A stretch of DNA of 64,000 nt from Paraburkholderia unamae (GTDB lineage Bacteria; Pseudomonadota; Gammaproteobacteria; Burkholderiales; Burkholderiaceae), in contig NZ_QLSU01000019.1 of the NCBI RefSeq assembly GCF_003268775.1, positions 96,161 through 160,160 of the forward strand, written 5' to 3'. Shown piece after piece: positions 50,327 to 59,440 of the stretch. The position numbers and the translations under genes were made by a program. Every line of letters begins with the position of its first letter. The first letter of the stretch is position 1. The notes under the pieces are model-generated. The model was not told the origin of the DNA. It saw only the letters and a program-made list of their open reading frames with translations, and made no database searches.

Positions 50327-51720
50327 CGTGTCGTGCTTTCACTGAGGGTGCGGCTCGCTGCGTCGTGGTCGAGCGGCGACTGCATCGCATCTTCGAGTGC
50401 GCCGGCAGCCTGCTGGACGGCGACTTCGGCGTCCAGCCGGGCGTTTTCACTCGTCTGATAGTCGGCTTTCGCCTGTGTGAAGCTCAGCCGGTCTTCGTTG
50501 CCGGTGGAGAACGCCGCCGCCTGGCTGTCGCGTTGCCGCCGGGCCGCCGCGAGGTGGGCGTCGGCGATCTGCAATGCTTCGGTGCTCGACCGGTAGCGCG
50601 TCAGGGCGTGCGCCAGGTCGCCTATGATCCGGTCCTGGAGCGCGCCGGTGCGCACGGCCGCTTCCTTGCGTTTGGCCTCGGCCTGTTTGATGCCCCCCTG
50701 GTTCTGGTCGAAGATCGGCAACGTGATGCCGGCCAGGCCGAAGGCGATCTTGTTGGTGCCGGTGTCGTACGTGTAGCCGGGGCCGAGGTGGATGTCGGGG
50801 TACTGTTTCGCGACTTCGAGTTGAAGCGCCGATTCGGCTGCGGCGTAATCGGCAAGGGAGGCGCGCAGGTCGGCGCGATGGAAGATCGCCGTGCGCTGTG
50901 CGTCCGCCGCCGGCGGCGTGGGTGCTGCCGCGCCGAAAGCGCTCAGATCGAGCGTCACGCTGTCGAGCGCGCCGACCGGCACGCCGATGGCGGCCGCCAG
51001 TTGCGCGCGCGCGTCCGCTTCGGCGCTTCGCGCGGCGGCCAGATCGCTCTGGGCCTGGGTGTCGGCAAGCACGGCGGCGTCGACGTCGGGCTGCGAGAAC
51101 TGGCCCGCTGCGAGGCGGTGGCGGCTCATGACCGTGATTTGCCGTTGGGCTTGCGCCTTCGCGGAGAGGATCACGATGCGCGCACTCGCGGCGTACAGGG
51201 CGAGCATGGCGTCCCGGACCTGCGCGCTGACCGACCACGCCGTGGTGACGATGTTCAGCCGCGCCGCTTCCGCCAGGTGCGTCGCCTGATCGACGCGATA
51301 GCCGCGCTTGTGCGCGGTCTCGATCGGGATATCGAGCGAAGGGCCCCACGTGAAGGGCGCTCCGGGCCCCGGATTGGGTGTGTTGAACTGGAACGGTAGC
51401 TGAAGGACCGGGTTGGGCAGCGCGTTGGCGACGTCGATGCCGGCGTTGGCGGTGCCCCATTGGGCGCGGGCCAGGTCGAGCGCGGGGCTGTAGTGGAACG
51501 CCGCCAGGGTGAGCAGTTCGCGGTTCCAGCGCGCGGGGGGCCACGGTGTGATCTCGTGGCCGGTTTCGCGCACGATCCATGCGTGCAGTTCGTCGTTTGC
51601 GAGCGAGCGCTGCCCGAACTCCCGGGCAATCTGGTCAGGGGCGATTGGCTGGGGATGATAGGTCGTACAGCCGCCCACCCCCGTCAAGGCGATGAAGACA
51701 ATCCATAGCGCGCGGCGCAT
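50323..51720 (-). CDS. TolC-like outer-membrane efflux protein
   Basis: A 465-residue outer-membrane factor. The N-terminus has a lipoprotein-type signal (ALWIVFIALTGVGGCTTYHP, Cys at 18). Two TolC repeats follow with long helices (LNIVTTAWSVSAQVRDAMLALYAAS; QPDVDAAVLADTQAQSDLAAARSAEADA) and beta segments (IHLGPGYTYDTGTNKIAFGLAGITLP). It forms the exit duct of the pump. Its stop overlaps the ATG of the adaptor (ATGA). It is the first gene of the efflux operon in transcription order. Confidence 0.9.
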   Translation of the reverse strand: MRRALWIVFIALTGVGGCTTYHPQPIAPDQIAREFGQRSLANDELHAWIVRETGHEITPWPPARWNRELLTLAAFHYSPALDLARAQWGTANAGIDVANALPNPVLQLPFQFNTPNPGPGAPFTWGPSLDIPIETAHKRGYRVDQATHLAEAARLNIVTTAWSVSAQVRDAMLALYAASARIVILSAKAQAQRQITVMSRHRLAAGQFSQPDVDAAVLADTQAQSDLAAARSAEADARAQLAAAIGVPVGALDSVTLDLSAFGAAAPTPPAADAQRTAIFHRADLRASLADYAAAESALQLEVAKQYPDIHLGPGYTYDTGTNKIAFGLAGITLPIFDQNQGGIKQAEAKRKEAAVRTGALQDRIIGDLAHALTRYRSSTEALQIADAHLAAARRQRDSQAAAFSTGNEDRLSFTQAKADYQTSENARLDAEVAVQQAAGALEDAMQSPLDHDAASRTLSESTTR

Positions 51721-51834
51721 TCAGGCATCCCGTTGGACGTTGTGCCGCCCATGTGGGCGGCTTTCGGGACGAAGACTACGCCACGGCTTGTGAAGTTTTC
51801 GTCAAGAACCCGTTGGGTTCCCGTGGCGCCTCGC

Positions 51835-53124
51835 TCAGGTCCGGCTCGCAGCCGGAAGACGCAGCGAGACGCGCGTGCCCTGGCCGGGCTCGCTGCCGAT
51901 CTCGATCGGCCACCCGTAGCGCTCGCACAGCTTCCTGACGATGGACAGGCCGATCCCGACACCAGCGGGCGAGGCGTCCGGCGATCCCGCCTGGTAGAAC
52001 CGGTCAAAGACATGCGGGATCGCATGCGCCGGAATACCCGGCCCCGTGTCCTCGATAGACAGCCAGCCTTCGGCGTAGCGAAAGTGCAGGCCGCCGCGGT
52101 CGGTATGGCGCACGGCATTGTCGACGAGGTTGGAGAGCACGATCGCAAGCGCCGGCCGGTTCGCCATGACATGAAGGTCGCCGTCTATGTCGATGGTCGT
52201 CTGAAGCCCCTTTTGGGCGAGCCGGTCGGCAAACGGTGTCAGCGCGGTTTCGATCATCTTCGCCATCGCCACCGGCTCCACTTCGCACGCGGAGTCTTCC
52301 CGCGCGAGCATGAGCAGCGCGTTGGCGAGTTCGCGCATGTTGTCTGCCGCTCGCTCGATCTGCTGTAAACGCGCGCGCGATTTGCCGCGGATTGCCGCAT
52401 CCTGCTCGAGCAGCTCGCAGCTTGTCTTGATGGTCGTGAGCGGCGTGCGCAGTTCATGGCTGACGTTCCCCGTGAACGCCTTCTCGCGCGCGATCATGCC
52501 GGCCATGCGCTGGTGGTAGTCGTTGAAGGCCTCCACAAGCCCTGCGAGTTCGGTTTCATCGTATTTGCCCGGCTGGATCGGCGCCGATTCTCCGAGCCGC
52601 AGCGTCTTCACCTGCCTGGCGAGCCCCGCAACCTGTCGCACCAGCAGGCCGGACAGGCCAAAGGACAGCCATATCGTAAGGAGTGCAAATATGCCCGTTC
52701 CGCCCATCAACGCATTGATGACTTCCTTGAAATGCTTTTCGTAGATGTTGAAGTCGTAGACCCGGTACAGGCGTGCCGTGCCTGCTGTTCCCATGGGCGC
52801 GATGGCGACGTGGATCTCCCGTTCGTCGATGATGATTTCGTGCGTGCCGAATGGCAGGTTCCTGACCGTCGCGGGCAGCGCGACGGACTCGCGATCCGCG
52901 CCGGAAACGTAGCCGTTCATTCGTACGTCGAATGGCGGCAGCAATGCCGGATTGGCCTGGTAGCCCTTGAGCACGTTTGTCATGTCGTCGCGGATAAGCG
53001 CCGCGATCAGGCGCTCTTCCTGCGCTTCGGCCAGCGCCCGCACGCCCAGCGCTTGGGCGAGCAGCAGCGCGATGGTCAGCACCGAAAAGAACAGGGCGAC
53101 CTTGAAGCGCAGGCTATTTCGCAT
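51835..53124 (-). CDS. Sensor histidine kinase of the efflux operon
   Basis: A 429-residue membrane kinase: helix 1 at residues 8-27, periplasmic sensor region, helix 2 at about 139-163, HAMP-like linker, dimerisation motif FTGNVSHELRTPLTTIK with phospho-acceptor H223, N-box LVDNAVRHTD, G1 IEDTGPGIP, F and G2 VGIGLSIVRKL. It starts inside the end of the response-regulator gene (overlap of 11 bases), so the two are coupled. It probably senses metal in the periplasm and drives the pump operon that begins 114 bases further on. Confidence 0.9.
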   Translation of the reverse strand: MRNSLRFKVALFFSVLTIALLLAQALGVRALAEAQEERLIAALIRDDMTNVLKGYQANPALLPPFDVRMNGYVSGADRESVALPATVRNLPFGTHEIIIDEREIHVAIAPMGTAGTARLYRVYDFNIYEKHFKEVINALMGGTGIFALLTIWLSFGLSGLLVRQVAGLARQVKTLRLGESAPIQPGKYDETELAGLVEAFNDYHQRMAGMIAREKAFTGNVSHELRTPLTTIKTSCELLEQDAAIRGKSRARLQQIERAADNMRELANALLMLAREDSACEVEPVAMAKMIETALTPFADRLAQKGLQTTIDIDGDLHVMANRPALAIVLSNLVDNAVRHTDRGGLHFRYAEGWLSIEDTGPGIPAHAIPHVFDRFYQAGSPDASPAGVGIGLSIVRKLCERYGWPIEIGSEPGQGTRVSLRLPAASRT

Positions 53125-53803
53125 CGCCGCCACTCGTCGCGAGCCGGTACCCGACGCCATGCAGCGTTTCGATCACGTCCGTTTCGGCGGGCCGGGACAG
53201 CGCCCGGCGCAGGGTATAGACGTGTGTGCGCAGCGTGTCGCTGTCCGGCAGTTCCTCCCCCCAGACTTCGGCCTCGAGCTCGGCGCGGGTGAAGGTGCGG
53301 TGGGGCGACTGCATCAGGACGCGCAGCAAGTGAAGGCATTTGGGCGGAAGCTTGACGGGGCGTCCGGCGCGTTCGACCGTCATCGTCGACAGGTCGAGGC
53401 GCACGTCCGCGAAGCGAAGATCCATGGTGGCGACCTGGCCACGATAGCGCTTGATCATGGCGCCCAGCCGTGCGCCCACTTCTTTCAACGAGAACGGCTT
53501 GACCAGGTAATCATCGGCGCCGTGCACGAAACCCGCGAGCTTGTCGTCAAGCGCGTCGCGCGCGGTCAGCATCAGCACGGGGGTGTCGCGGGCCGCCTCT
53601 TCCCGCAGCCTGCGACAGAGCGTGAGGCCGTCCATGCCCGGCAGTGACAGATCGAGAAGGATGGCGTCCCAGGAGTCGGCGAGCGCCATCTGCAACCCCG
53701 CGTTGCCATTGGCCGCTACGTCGACCTCATAGCCGCCGGCCTCGAGATAGTCGTAGAGGTTCGCGGCGATCGCGGAGTCGTCTTCGACAATGAGTACCTT
53801 CAT
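53114..53803 (-). CDS. OmpR/PhoB-family response regulator
   Basis: A 229-residue regulator: receiver domain with acidic pair ED near residues 7-9, phospho-acceptor D51 in LLDLSLPGMDG, and a conserved Lys in DYLVKPFS; then a winged-helix domain ending DTLRTHVYTLRRALSRPAETDVIETLHGVGYRL. The ATG at 53803 is preferred to 53809 because it has GGA at a normal distance. It is the first gene of the two-component pair controlling the efflux operon; target sites were not located. Confidence 0.92.
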   Translation of the reverse strand: MKVLIVEDDSAIAANLYDYLEAGGYEVDVAANGNAGLQMALADSWDAILLDLSLPGMDGLTLCRRLREEAARDTPVLMLTARDALDDKLAGFVHGADDYLVKPFSLKEVGARLGAMIKRYRGQVATMDLRFADVRLDLSTMTVERAGRPVKLPPKCLHLLRVLMQSPHRTFTRAELEAEVWGEELPDSDTLRTHVYTLRRALSRPAETDVIETLHGVGYRLATSGGDAK

Positions 53804-54094
53804 GGACATCCGATTAACACGTGCCAGCTGGAAGAGTGGTGATGCTACCGCAGACTGTGTCTTGTGCTGCGGTTGCGAAAATCCGGTTGCCTCTCGATCT
53901 CGCGTCGTCGGTGCTTATGCACGTAAGGTTGCGTCCAGATTACAGGTAAAGTTGCCGATATCGCGTCGGGGCGTCCCGAGCGCCCGATCCAGCGGACACT
54001 TGGGCCTGACCTTCTCACAACGCGGGCAGGCGGGGGGCATGGCGACCGACGCGTGCCGCAGGTTGTGTCCAGCACGGGTCACCGGAGGTTCCCG

Positions 54095-54934
54095 ATGAAG
54101 CCGCTGAGCGCGTTTTTCTGCAAGTTGTTGCGACGGTTTTCCGATATGGAGCCTGGAGCTGTGGTTGGCGGCGAAGAGGGGTGGCGATTTGTGCTTCGCC
54201 GTACGGGTTTTGCGAAGTTGGCGGTGGCCGTCATGCTGGTACTTGGCGGCATCTGGCTGTTTCTCGGGATTCTCGAAGACATCCTCAGCGGGGACCCCCT
54301 GGTCGCCGTCGACCGGATGCTCCACAAGGGGCTGCATGGGCTTCGCACTCCGCTCGTCGACCACGTGATGGTGGCAGCTTCGGAGCTTGGCGATGCTGCG
54401 GTCACGATTCCCGTCTTTCTGGCCGTGCTGTCTGTGCTCCTGGTTCGGCGCGAATGGCGGACGGCCGGGTACTGGATCGTCGCAATCGCGATGGCTGAAG
54501 CATCAGTGAAATTAATCAAATTTGCTGTGCAACGGTCACGACCGGTGTCTATCTACGAAGGTATTGAAAGCTTTTCCTTTCCAAGCGGCCACGCGACACT
54601 GAGCATTGTCATCTATGGCTTCCTCACGTACCTCGTCTGTCGCGGCCATCAAAAGCGCGCGCAGTTCAGGATTGCCGTGATAAGTGGTTCGGTAATAGCA
54701 CTGATATCCATCTCCCGCCTGTACCTCGGTGTTCACTGGTTATCCGACATTCTGGCCGGTCTAAGCCTCGGCACGGCATGGATCGTGTTTCTTTCCGTAG
54801 CCCATCATCTCAGGGACCGCGATACACGAGGTTCGCCCGTGCTGTTGGTGGTCGCGCTCGTCACATTGCTGACGACTGCTGTGGTTCACATATCACTCCA
54901 CCACAGTGCTGATCTTGTTCGCTATGTGATGTAG
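54095..54934 (+). CDS. PAP2-family membrane phosphatase
   Basis: A 279-residue protein with about six hydrophobic helices. The three catalytic motifs are intact: KFAVQRSRP (K-x6-RP), FPSGHAT (PSGH) and SRLYLGVHWLSD (SR-x5-H-x3-D). Enzymes of this fold remove phosphate from lipids such as undecaprenyl pyrophosphate or phosphatidic acid at the periplasmic face. The ATG at 54095 has GGAGG eight bases upstream. It stands alone between the two-component genes and the chromate cluster. The substrate is not fixed by sequence. Confidence 0.9.
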   Translation: MKPLSAFFCKLLRRFSDMEPGAVVGGEEGWRFVLRRTGFAKLAVAVMLVLGGIWLFLGILEDILSGDPLVAVDRMLHKGLHGLRTPLVDHVMVAASELGDAAVTIPVFLAVLSVLLVRREWRTAGYWIVAIAMAEASVKLIKFAVQRSRPVSIYEGIESFSFPSGHATLSIVIYGFLTYLVCRGHQKRAQFRIAVISGSVIALISISRLYLGVHWLSDILAGLSLGTAWIVFLSVAHHLRDRDTRGSPVLLVVALVTLLTTAVVHISLHHSADLVRYVM

Positions 54935-55173
54935 CTGAAGACGCATATGTGGTCAAACCGGCTCGCGCATTGGATCCGGTCAGGGAACCTGCCAGCAACA
55001 CAGCGATCGTGGACGGGATGCCAGGAATCGCGTCGGGCCGTCCACGCGCAGGCGGTTTTATGGTGACCGCCTTTCCTGGTCTTCGGCGCTGGACCGACAT
55101 TGCGCAGAACAGCGCGGCGTCCGGCCAGGCATGCGCCGGTTCAAACGGGATTCTGGTCGATAAAAAGTTAACT

Positions 55174-55200
55174 TGTAGAGAGTGCTACATCAACGTAGCA
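55174..55200 (+). promoter_or_regulatory. Overlapping inverted repeats before chrB, candidate ChrB operator
   Basis: TGCTAC at 55183-55188 and GTAGCA at 55195-55200 are an inverted repeat; TGTAG at 55174-55178 pairs with CTACA at 55185-55189. They sit 9-35 bases before the chrB ATG, so binding here would block transcription or ribosome entry. ChrB proteins regulate their own cluster, which makes it the likely ligand. Confidence 0.45.
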
Positions 55201-55208
55201 TATCCTAC

Positions 55209-56189
55209 ATGAAATCACTATCGACCTGGTCGGTCCTTGTACTGACCCTGCCCACCGAGAACGCGACGGCCCGCATGCGTTTCTGGCGCGCACTCAAGGC
55301 GCGGGGCTGCGCCGTCCTGCGCGACGGCATCTACCTCTTGCCGTACACGGAAGCGGGCGAGGGCGTGCTGCGTGAGCTTTCGAGCGCCATTGGTGAAAGC
55401 GGTGGCACAGCCCATCTGCTGCGCGCGCCCAGCCTGGACGAGTCGCAAGAAGGCGAATTCCGCGCGCTGTTTGACCGCGCCGACGAGTACGACGGCCTCA
55501 TCCGCACGCTCGCCGATGCCCGGAAGGCGGTTTCAGGCCAGTCGGCCGCCGAACTGACGAAGGTGTTGCGGCGCCTGCGCAAGGACTACGAAGCCATTGC
55601 TGCGATCGACTTCTTTCCGGGCGAGGCGGCAACGCGTGCCGAGGCGGCCTGGCAGGATTTTGTGGCGCACGTCGATACGGTTCTCTCCCCTGGCGAGCCA
55701 CACCCGGCAGACCGCGCAATCCGTTCGCTCTCTGCCGGGGACTATCAGGGGCGGACGTGGGCGACCCGCTGGCGAATGTGGGTCGACCGTGTGGCGAGTG
55801 CATGGCTGATCCGCCGGTTCATCGACCGGGACGCTCGCTTCATCTGGTTGACTTCGCCGGACGCCTGCCCGCCGGACGCGCTCGGCTTCGATTTCGACGG
55901 CGCCGCCTTTACCCATGTCGGCGAACGCGTCACGTTCGAGGTACTGCTGGCGAGTTTCGGGCTGGACACGGATCCGGCGCTACTGCGGCTCGGCGCACTG
56001 GTTCACGCGCTCGATGTGGGCGGTGCGAATGTGCCAGAAGCCATCGGTTTCGAAGCGGTCATGGCCGGCACCCGCGAGCGAGCGGCAGACGACGACCAGG
56101 TGCTCGACGGCATGAGCCCGGTGCTCGACTCGATGTATGCCCACTTCGCGGCAAGCGAAAAAGGCAGCGACAAGGGAAGGCGCTCATGA
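55209..56189 (+). CDS. chrB: Chromate resistance regulator ChrB
   Basis: A 326-residue protein. Residues 1-130 match the ChrB N-terminal domain (WSVLVLTLPTENATARMRFWRALKARGCAVLRDGIYLLP), and the rest match the ChrB C-terminal domain (RWRMWVDRVASAWLIRRFIDRDARFIWL, then PDALGFDFDGAAFTHVGERVTFEVLLASF). ChrB is a chromate-sensing repressor and is needed for high chromate resistance. The ATG at 55209 has no strong ribosome site but is the first methionine of the conserved region. Its stop overlaps the original chrA start (ATGA). Confidence 0.92.
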   Translation: MKSLSTWSVLVLTLPTENATARMRFWRALKARGCAVLRDGIYLLPYTEAGEGVLRELSSAIGESGGTAHLLRAPSLDESQEGEFRALFDRADEYDGLIRTLADARKAVSGQSAAELTKVLRRLRKDYEAIAAIDFFPGEAATRAEAAWQDFVAHVDTVLSPGEPHPADRAIRSLSAGDYQGRTWATRWRMWVDRVASAWLIRRFIDRDARFIWLTSPDACPPDALGFDFDGAAFTHVGERVTFEVLLASFGLDTDPALLRLGALVHALDVGGANVPEAIGFEAVMAGTRERAADDDQVLDGMSPVLDSMYAHFAASEKGSDKGRRS

Positions 56190-57372
56190 GCACGACGGCC
56201 GCGCATGTGCCCGGCTATACGCTCGGCCAGATGGCGCGCTCTACATGCTGAAGCTCGGCACGGTCGGTTTTGGCGGACCGGTTGCGCTCGTTGGCTACAT
56301 GCGTCGCGATCTGGTTGAGCAGCGCGGCTGGATCGCCGAGGCGGACTATCGCGAAGGGCTCGCACTGGCGCAAATGATGCCCGGTCCACTCGCCGCGCAG
56401 CTTGGCATCTATCTCGGCTTCGTGCACTACCGACTTCTGGGCGCAACGGTCGCGGGCCTCGCTTTCGTACTGCCGTCATTCCTGATGGTCGTCGCGCTGG
56501 GCTGGGCCTATACGCATTTTGGTGGACTCTCGTGGATGCAGGCGGTTTTCTACGGCGTTGGTGCGGCGGTAGTCGGCATCATCGCGATGAGCGCCTGCAA
56601 GCTGACGACGAAGACGCTAGGCGCGGACCAGCTGCTCTGGGTCGTCTACCTGATTCTCGCGGCGGTGACGGTCGCCACGGAATCCGAAATTGCGTGGCTT
56701 TTCATCGCGGGTGGCGTCGTCAACTGGCTGCGCCGCTCGCCGCCCCGCTGGCTCGGTAAAGGCGGTCTCAACGCACTGGCTGTGACCCAGGCGCCCACAC
56801 TTGCAGGCGTGTTCAGCGGCCTGGATCTCCCACTGCTTGGCCAGATTGGCCTTTTCTTCACGAAGGCGGGTGCCTTCGTGTTCGGCTCTGGCCTTGCGAT
56901 CGTGCCGTTCCTCTACGGCGGCGTCGTGACCGAACACCACTGGCTCAACGACAAACAGTTCGTCGATGCCGTGGCAGTCGCGATGATCACACCGGGGCCG
57001 GTCGTCATCACGGTCGGCTTTATCGGCTATCTGGTTGCAGGCCTGGCTGGTGCCTGTGTCGCCGCGCTCGGCACGTTTCTGCCGTGCTATCTGTTCACCG
57101 TGCTACCCGCACCGTACTTCAAGAAATACGGGCGGCTTCCGGCCGTCAAGGCGTTTGTCGACGGCATTACCGCCGCGGCCGTTGGTGCGATTGCCGGTTC
57201 GGTCATCGTGATTGCGAGGCGTTCGGTCATCGACTGGCCTACCGCGCTGATCGCGCTCGCAACCGTGGTGCTGCTGTGGCGCTTCAGGAAGCTTCCGGAG
57301 CCTGTGATCGTCGTCGCAGCCGCCCTGATCGGGCTCACGCTCTATCCGCTTCTCCACCTGCACGCCACATAA
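56186..57372 (+). pseudogene. chrA: Chromate transporter ChrA with N-terminal frameshift
   Basis: The natural ATG at 56186 overlaps the chrB stop and gives the expected first residues, MSTTAAHVPGYTLGQMAR. Near 56240 the sequence then has two extra bases (or lacks one), so that frame ends at TGA 56249-56251. The correct frame resumes at ATG 56245 with MLKLGTVGFGGPVALVGYM and runs intact for 375 residues through the two ChrA halves (MMPGPLAAQLGIYLGF; AMITPGPVVITVGFIGY). The new ATG overlaps the premature stop (ATGCTGA), so re-initiation could still give a protein lacking only the first 18 residues. Whether it still exports chromate is open; a sequencing error is also possible. Confidence 0.82.
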
Positions 57373-57403
57373 ACCGCGTGCGGGAAACCTGTGAGGAATG
57401 CAA

Positions 57404-58138
57404 ATGAAAACGCGTCGCAACTTTCTGCACGACACCGCCGCAGTCGGCGCAGGAGTCATGCTTGCCCAGGCGCAGATGGTTCACGCTTCCAGTACGCCTG
57501 GCTATGTCGACAGGCTTGTCAGCGCGGACGGCAAGTATGCGGCGGCGCCACTGCCGTTTGCCTACGATGCGCTCGAACCAGTCGTTGATGCCCGAACGGT
57601 GGAGCTCCATTACAACTTCCATCACAAGCCGGCCGCCGCCGCCGCGAACAAGGCGGAGGAAGGGCTCGCCAGGGCACGCGAGACCGGCGACTTCGCGCTG
57701 GTGAAGTTTCACGAGAAGGAGCTTGCCTACCAGTTGTCCAGCCACATCCTGCACACTATTTACTGGACGAGCATTTCGGGCAAGGGTGGTGAGCCAAAGG
57801 GCGAGCTCGCAAAGGTGATCGACAGCCACTTCGGCTCCTACGAGAAGTTCAAGGCGCAACTCGTTGCAGCGACCGTTGCGACTGAAGCCTCAGGCTGGGG
57901 TGTCGTCGGCTATCTCCCGGCGTCCGGAAAGCTCATGATCCTCCAGTGCGAGAACCACCAGAAGCTCACGGCATGGGGCATCCAGCCGATCCTGGTCATC
58001 GACGTCTTTGAGCATGCCTACTACCTGAAGTATCAGAACCGCCGCAATGAGTATGTCAGCCAGCTGTTCAGCATCATCAACTGGGACAACGCTGCGATGA
58101 GACTTCAGGCGGCTATGCCGTCACGCTCGTCGGCCTGA
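57404..58138 (+). CDS. chrC: Fe/Mn superoxide dismutase with Tat signal, ChrC-like
   Basis: A 244-residue protein. The N-terminus MKTRRNFLHDTAAVGAGVML has the twin-arginine motif and a hydrophobic stretch, so export by the Tat system is likely. The body is a Fe/Mn SOD: ALEPVVDARTVELHYNFHHKP, later SGWGVVGYLP and the metal ligands in IDVFEHAYYLKYQNRR (D and H). The ATG at 57404 has GAGGA eight bases upstream. Chromate clusters often carry a SOD named ChrC, which removes superoxide made during Cr(VI) reduction. The position right after chrA supports this name. Confidence 0.85.
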   Translation: MKTRRNFLHDTAAVGAGVMLAQAQMVHASSTPGYVDRLVSADGKYAAAPLPFAYDALEPVVDARTVELHYNFHHKPAAAAANKAEEGLARARETGDFALVKFHEKELAYQLSSHILHTIYWTSISGKGGEPKGELAKVIDSHFGSYEKFKAQLVAATVATEASGWGVVGYLPASGKLMILQCENHQKLTAWGIQPILVIDVFEHAYYLKYQNRRNEYVSQLFSIINWDNAAMRLQAAMPSRSSA

Positions 58139-58198
58139 TCCCTGCGCGGAGTCTGTACGTGCGTGGCGTGCCTCCGACACGAAAGCACAGGTGCTGCA

Positions 58199-59440
58199 AT
58201 GACTCCTGCCAGGGCGCCAGTATCTAGCCTGCCTCCGTCTGCGGACGTGGACCATAGCGTATGGCTGCTGCTCGCCGCACGGAGCCTGCGCGGACTCTGC
58301 GACGGATTCGTCGCCGTGCTGCTGCCGGCGTATCTGCTCTCGCTCGGTTTCGGCAAGCTTACGGTTGGCCTGATCGGCACTGTCACGCTGCTGGGATCGG
58401 CTGTTGCGACGATTGCCGTCGGCCTGCTGGGTAGCCATTACCCGCAGCGTGCGCTGCTGCTCTTCGCTGCGGCGCTGATGGCGGCAACGGGTGTTGCGTT
58501 TGGATTCCTGTCATCACTCTGGCCGCTGCTCGTGGTGGCGTTTGTCGGCACGCTCAATCCGGGTTCGGGTGATGTCAGCCTGTTTCTGCCACTTGAGCAC
58601 GCACGCCTCGCAGAATCGGCGAAGGGCGACGCCCGAACCGCGCTCTTCGCCCGCTATAGCCTGGTGGGTGGATTCTCGGCTGCACTGGGCGCTTTGCTGG
58701 CCGGACTACCGGACTGGATTGCGGCGCATGCGGGCGTGTCCGCGCTCTTCGCCATGCGCGCAATGTTTATCGTCTACGCGGTAACGGGCCTCATGGTCTT
58801 CCTGCTGTACCTCAGGTTGCCGAAACGCGAGGCACACACGACGGCCGCCCGCACACCGCTCGGCCCGTCTCGCGGAATTGTCACACGTCTCGCAATGCTC
58901 TTCAGCGTAGATGCGTTTGCGGGAGGGCTGCTCGTGAACTCGCTGCTCACGCTGTGGCTGATCCAGCGCTTTGGCCTCTCGCTCGCGGCTGCTGGCCAGT
59001 TCTTTTTCTGGTCAGGCCTGCTCAGCGCGGGGTCGCAACTGGCCGCGGTCCCGATCGCGCGAAGGATCGGCCTGCTCAACACCATGGTGTTCACTCACAT
59101 TCCGTCGAGCGTGTGCCTGATTGCTGCCGCCTTCACGCCAACGCTGTCGCTGACCCTGGTGTTATTGCTTGTGCGCAGCGCGCTCTCTCAGCTTGATGTG
59201 CCGACGCGCAGTGCTTACGTGATGGCCGTCGTGACGCCACCTGAACGGCCGGCCGCTGCCAGCTTTACGGCGGTGCCGCGTAGCCTGGCGGCGGCCGTCG
59301 CGCCAACGATTGCCGGCGGCCTGCTTGGAGCGGGATGGCTTGGGGCGCCGCTGATCGCATGTGGCGCACTCAAGATCGCCTACGATCTCGCGGTGCTTGC
59401 CTCTTTCCGTCATATCAAGGCGGACGGGGGACCATCGTGA
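58199..59440 (+). CDS. MFS permease of the chromate cluster
   Basis: A 413-residue protein with twelve hydrophobic segments. The MFS motif region after helix 2 reads GSHYPQRALLLFAAALMAATG, and later SRGIVTRLAMLFSVDAFAGGLLVNSLLTLW opens the second half. Substrate unknown. Its stop overlaps the GTG start of the beta-propeller gene by three bases, and it lies 60 bases after the SOD gene, so it belongs to the cluster. Similar MFS genes occur in chr clusters of Burkholderiaceae; a role in chromate or drug export is inferred. Confidence 0.82.
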   Translation: MTPARAPVSSLPPSADVDHSVWLLLAARSLRGLCDGFVAVLLPAYLLSLGFGKLTVGLIGTVTLLGSAVATIAVGLLGSHYPQRALLLFAAALMAATGVAFGFLSSLWPLLVVAFVGTLNPGSGDVSLFLPLEHARLAESAKGDARTALFARYSLVGGFSAALGALLAGLPDWIAAHAGVSALFAMRAMFIVYAVTGLMVFLLYLRLPKREAHTTAARTPLGPSRGIVTRLAMLFSVDAFAGGLLVNSLLTLWLIQRFGLSLAAAGQFFFWSGLLSAGSQLAAVPIARRIGLLNTMVFTHIPSSVCLIAAAFTPTLSLTLVLLLVRSALSQLDVPTRSAYVMAVVTPPERPAAASFTAVPRSLAAAVAPTIAGGLLGAGWLGAPLIACGALKIAYDLAVLASFRHIKADGGPS

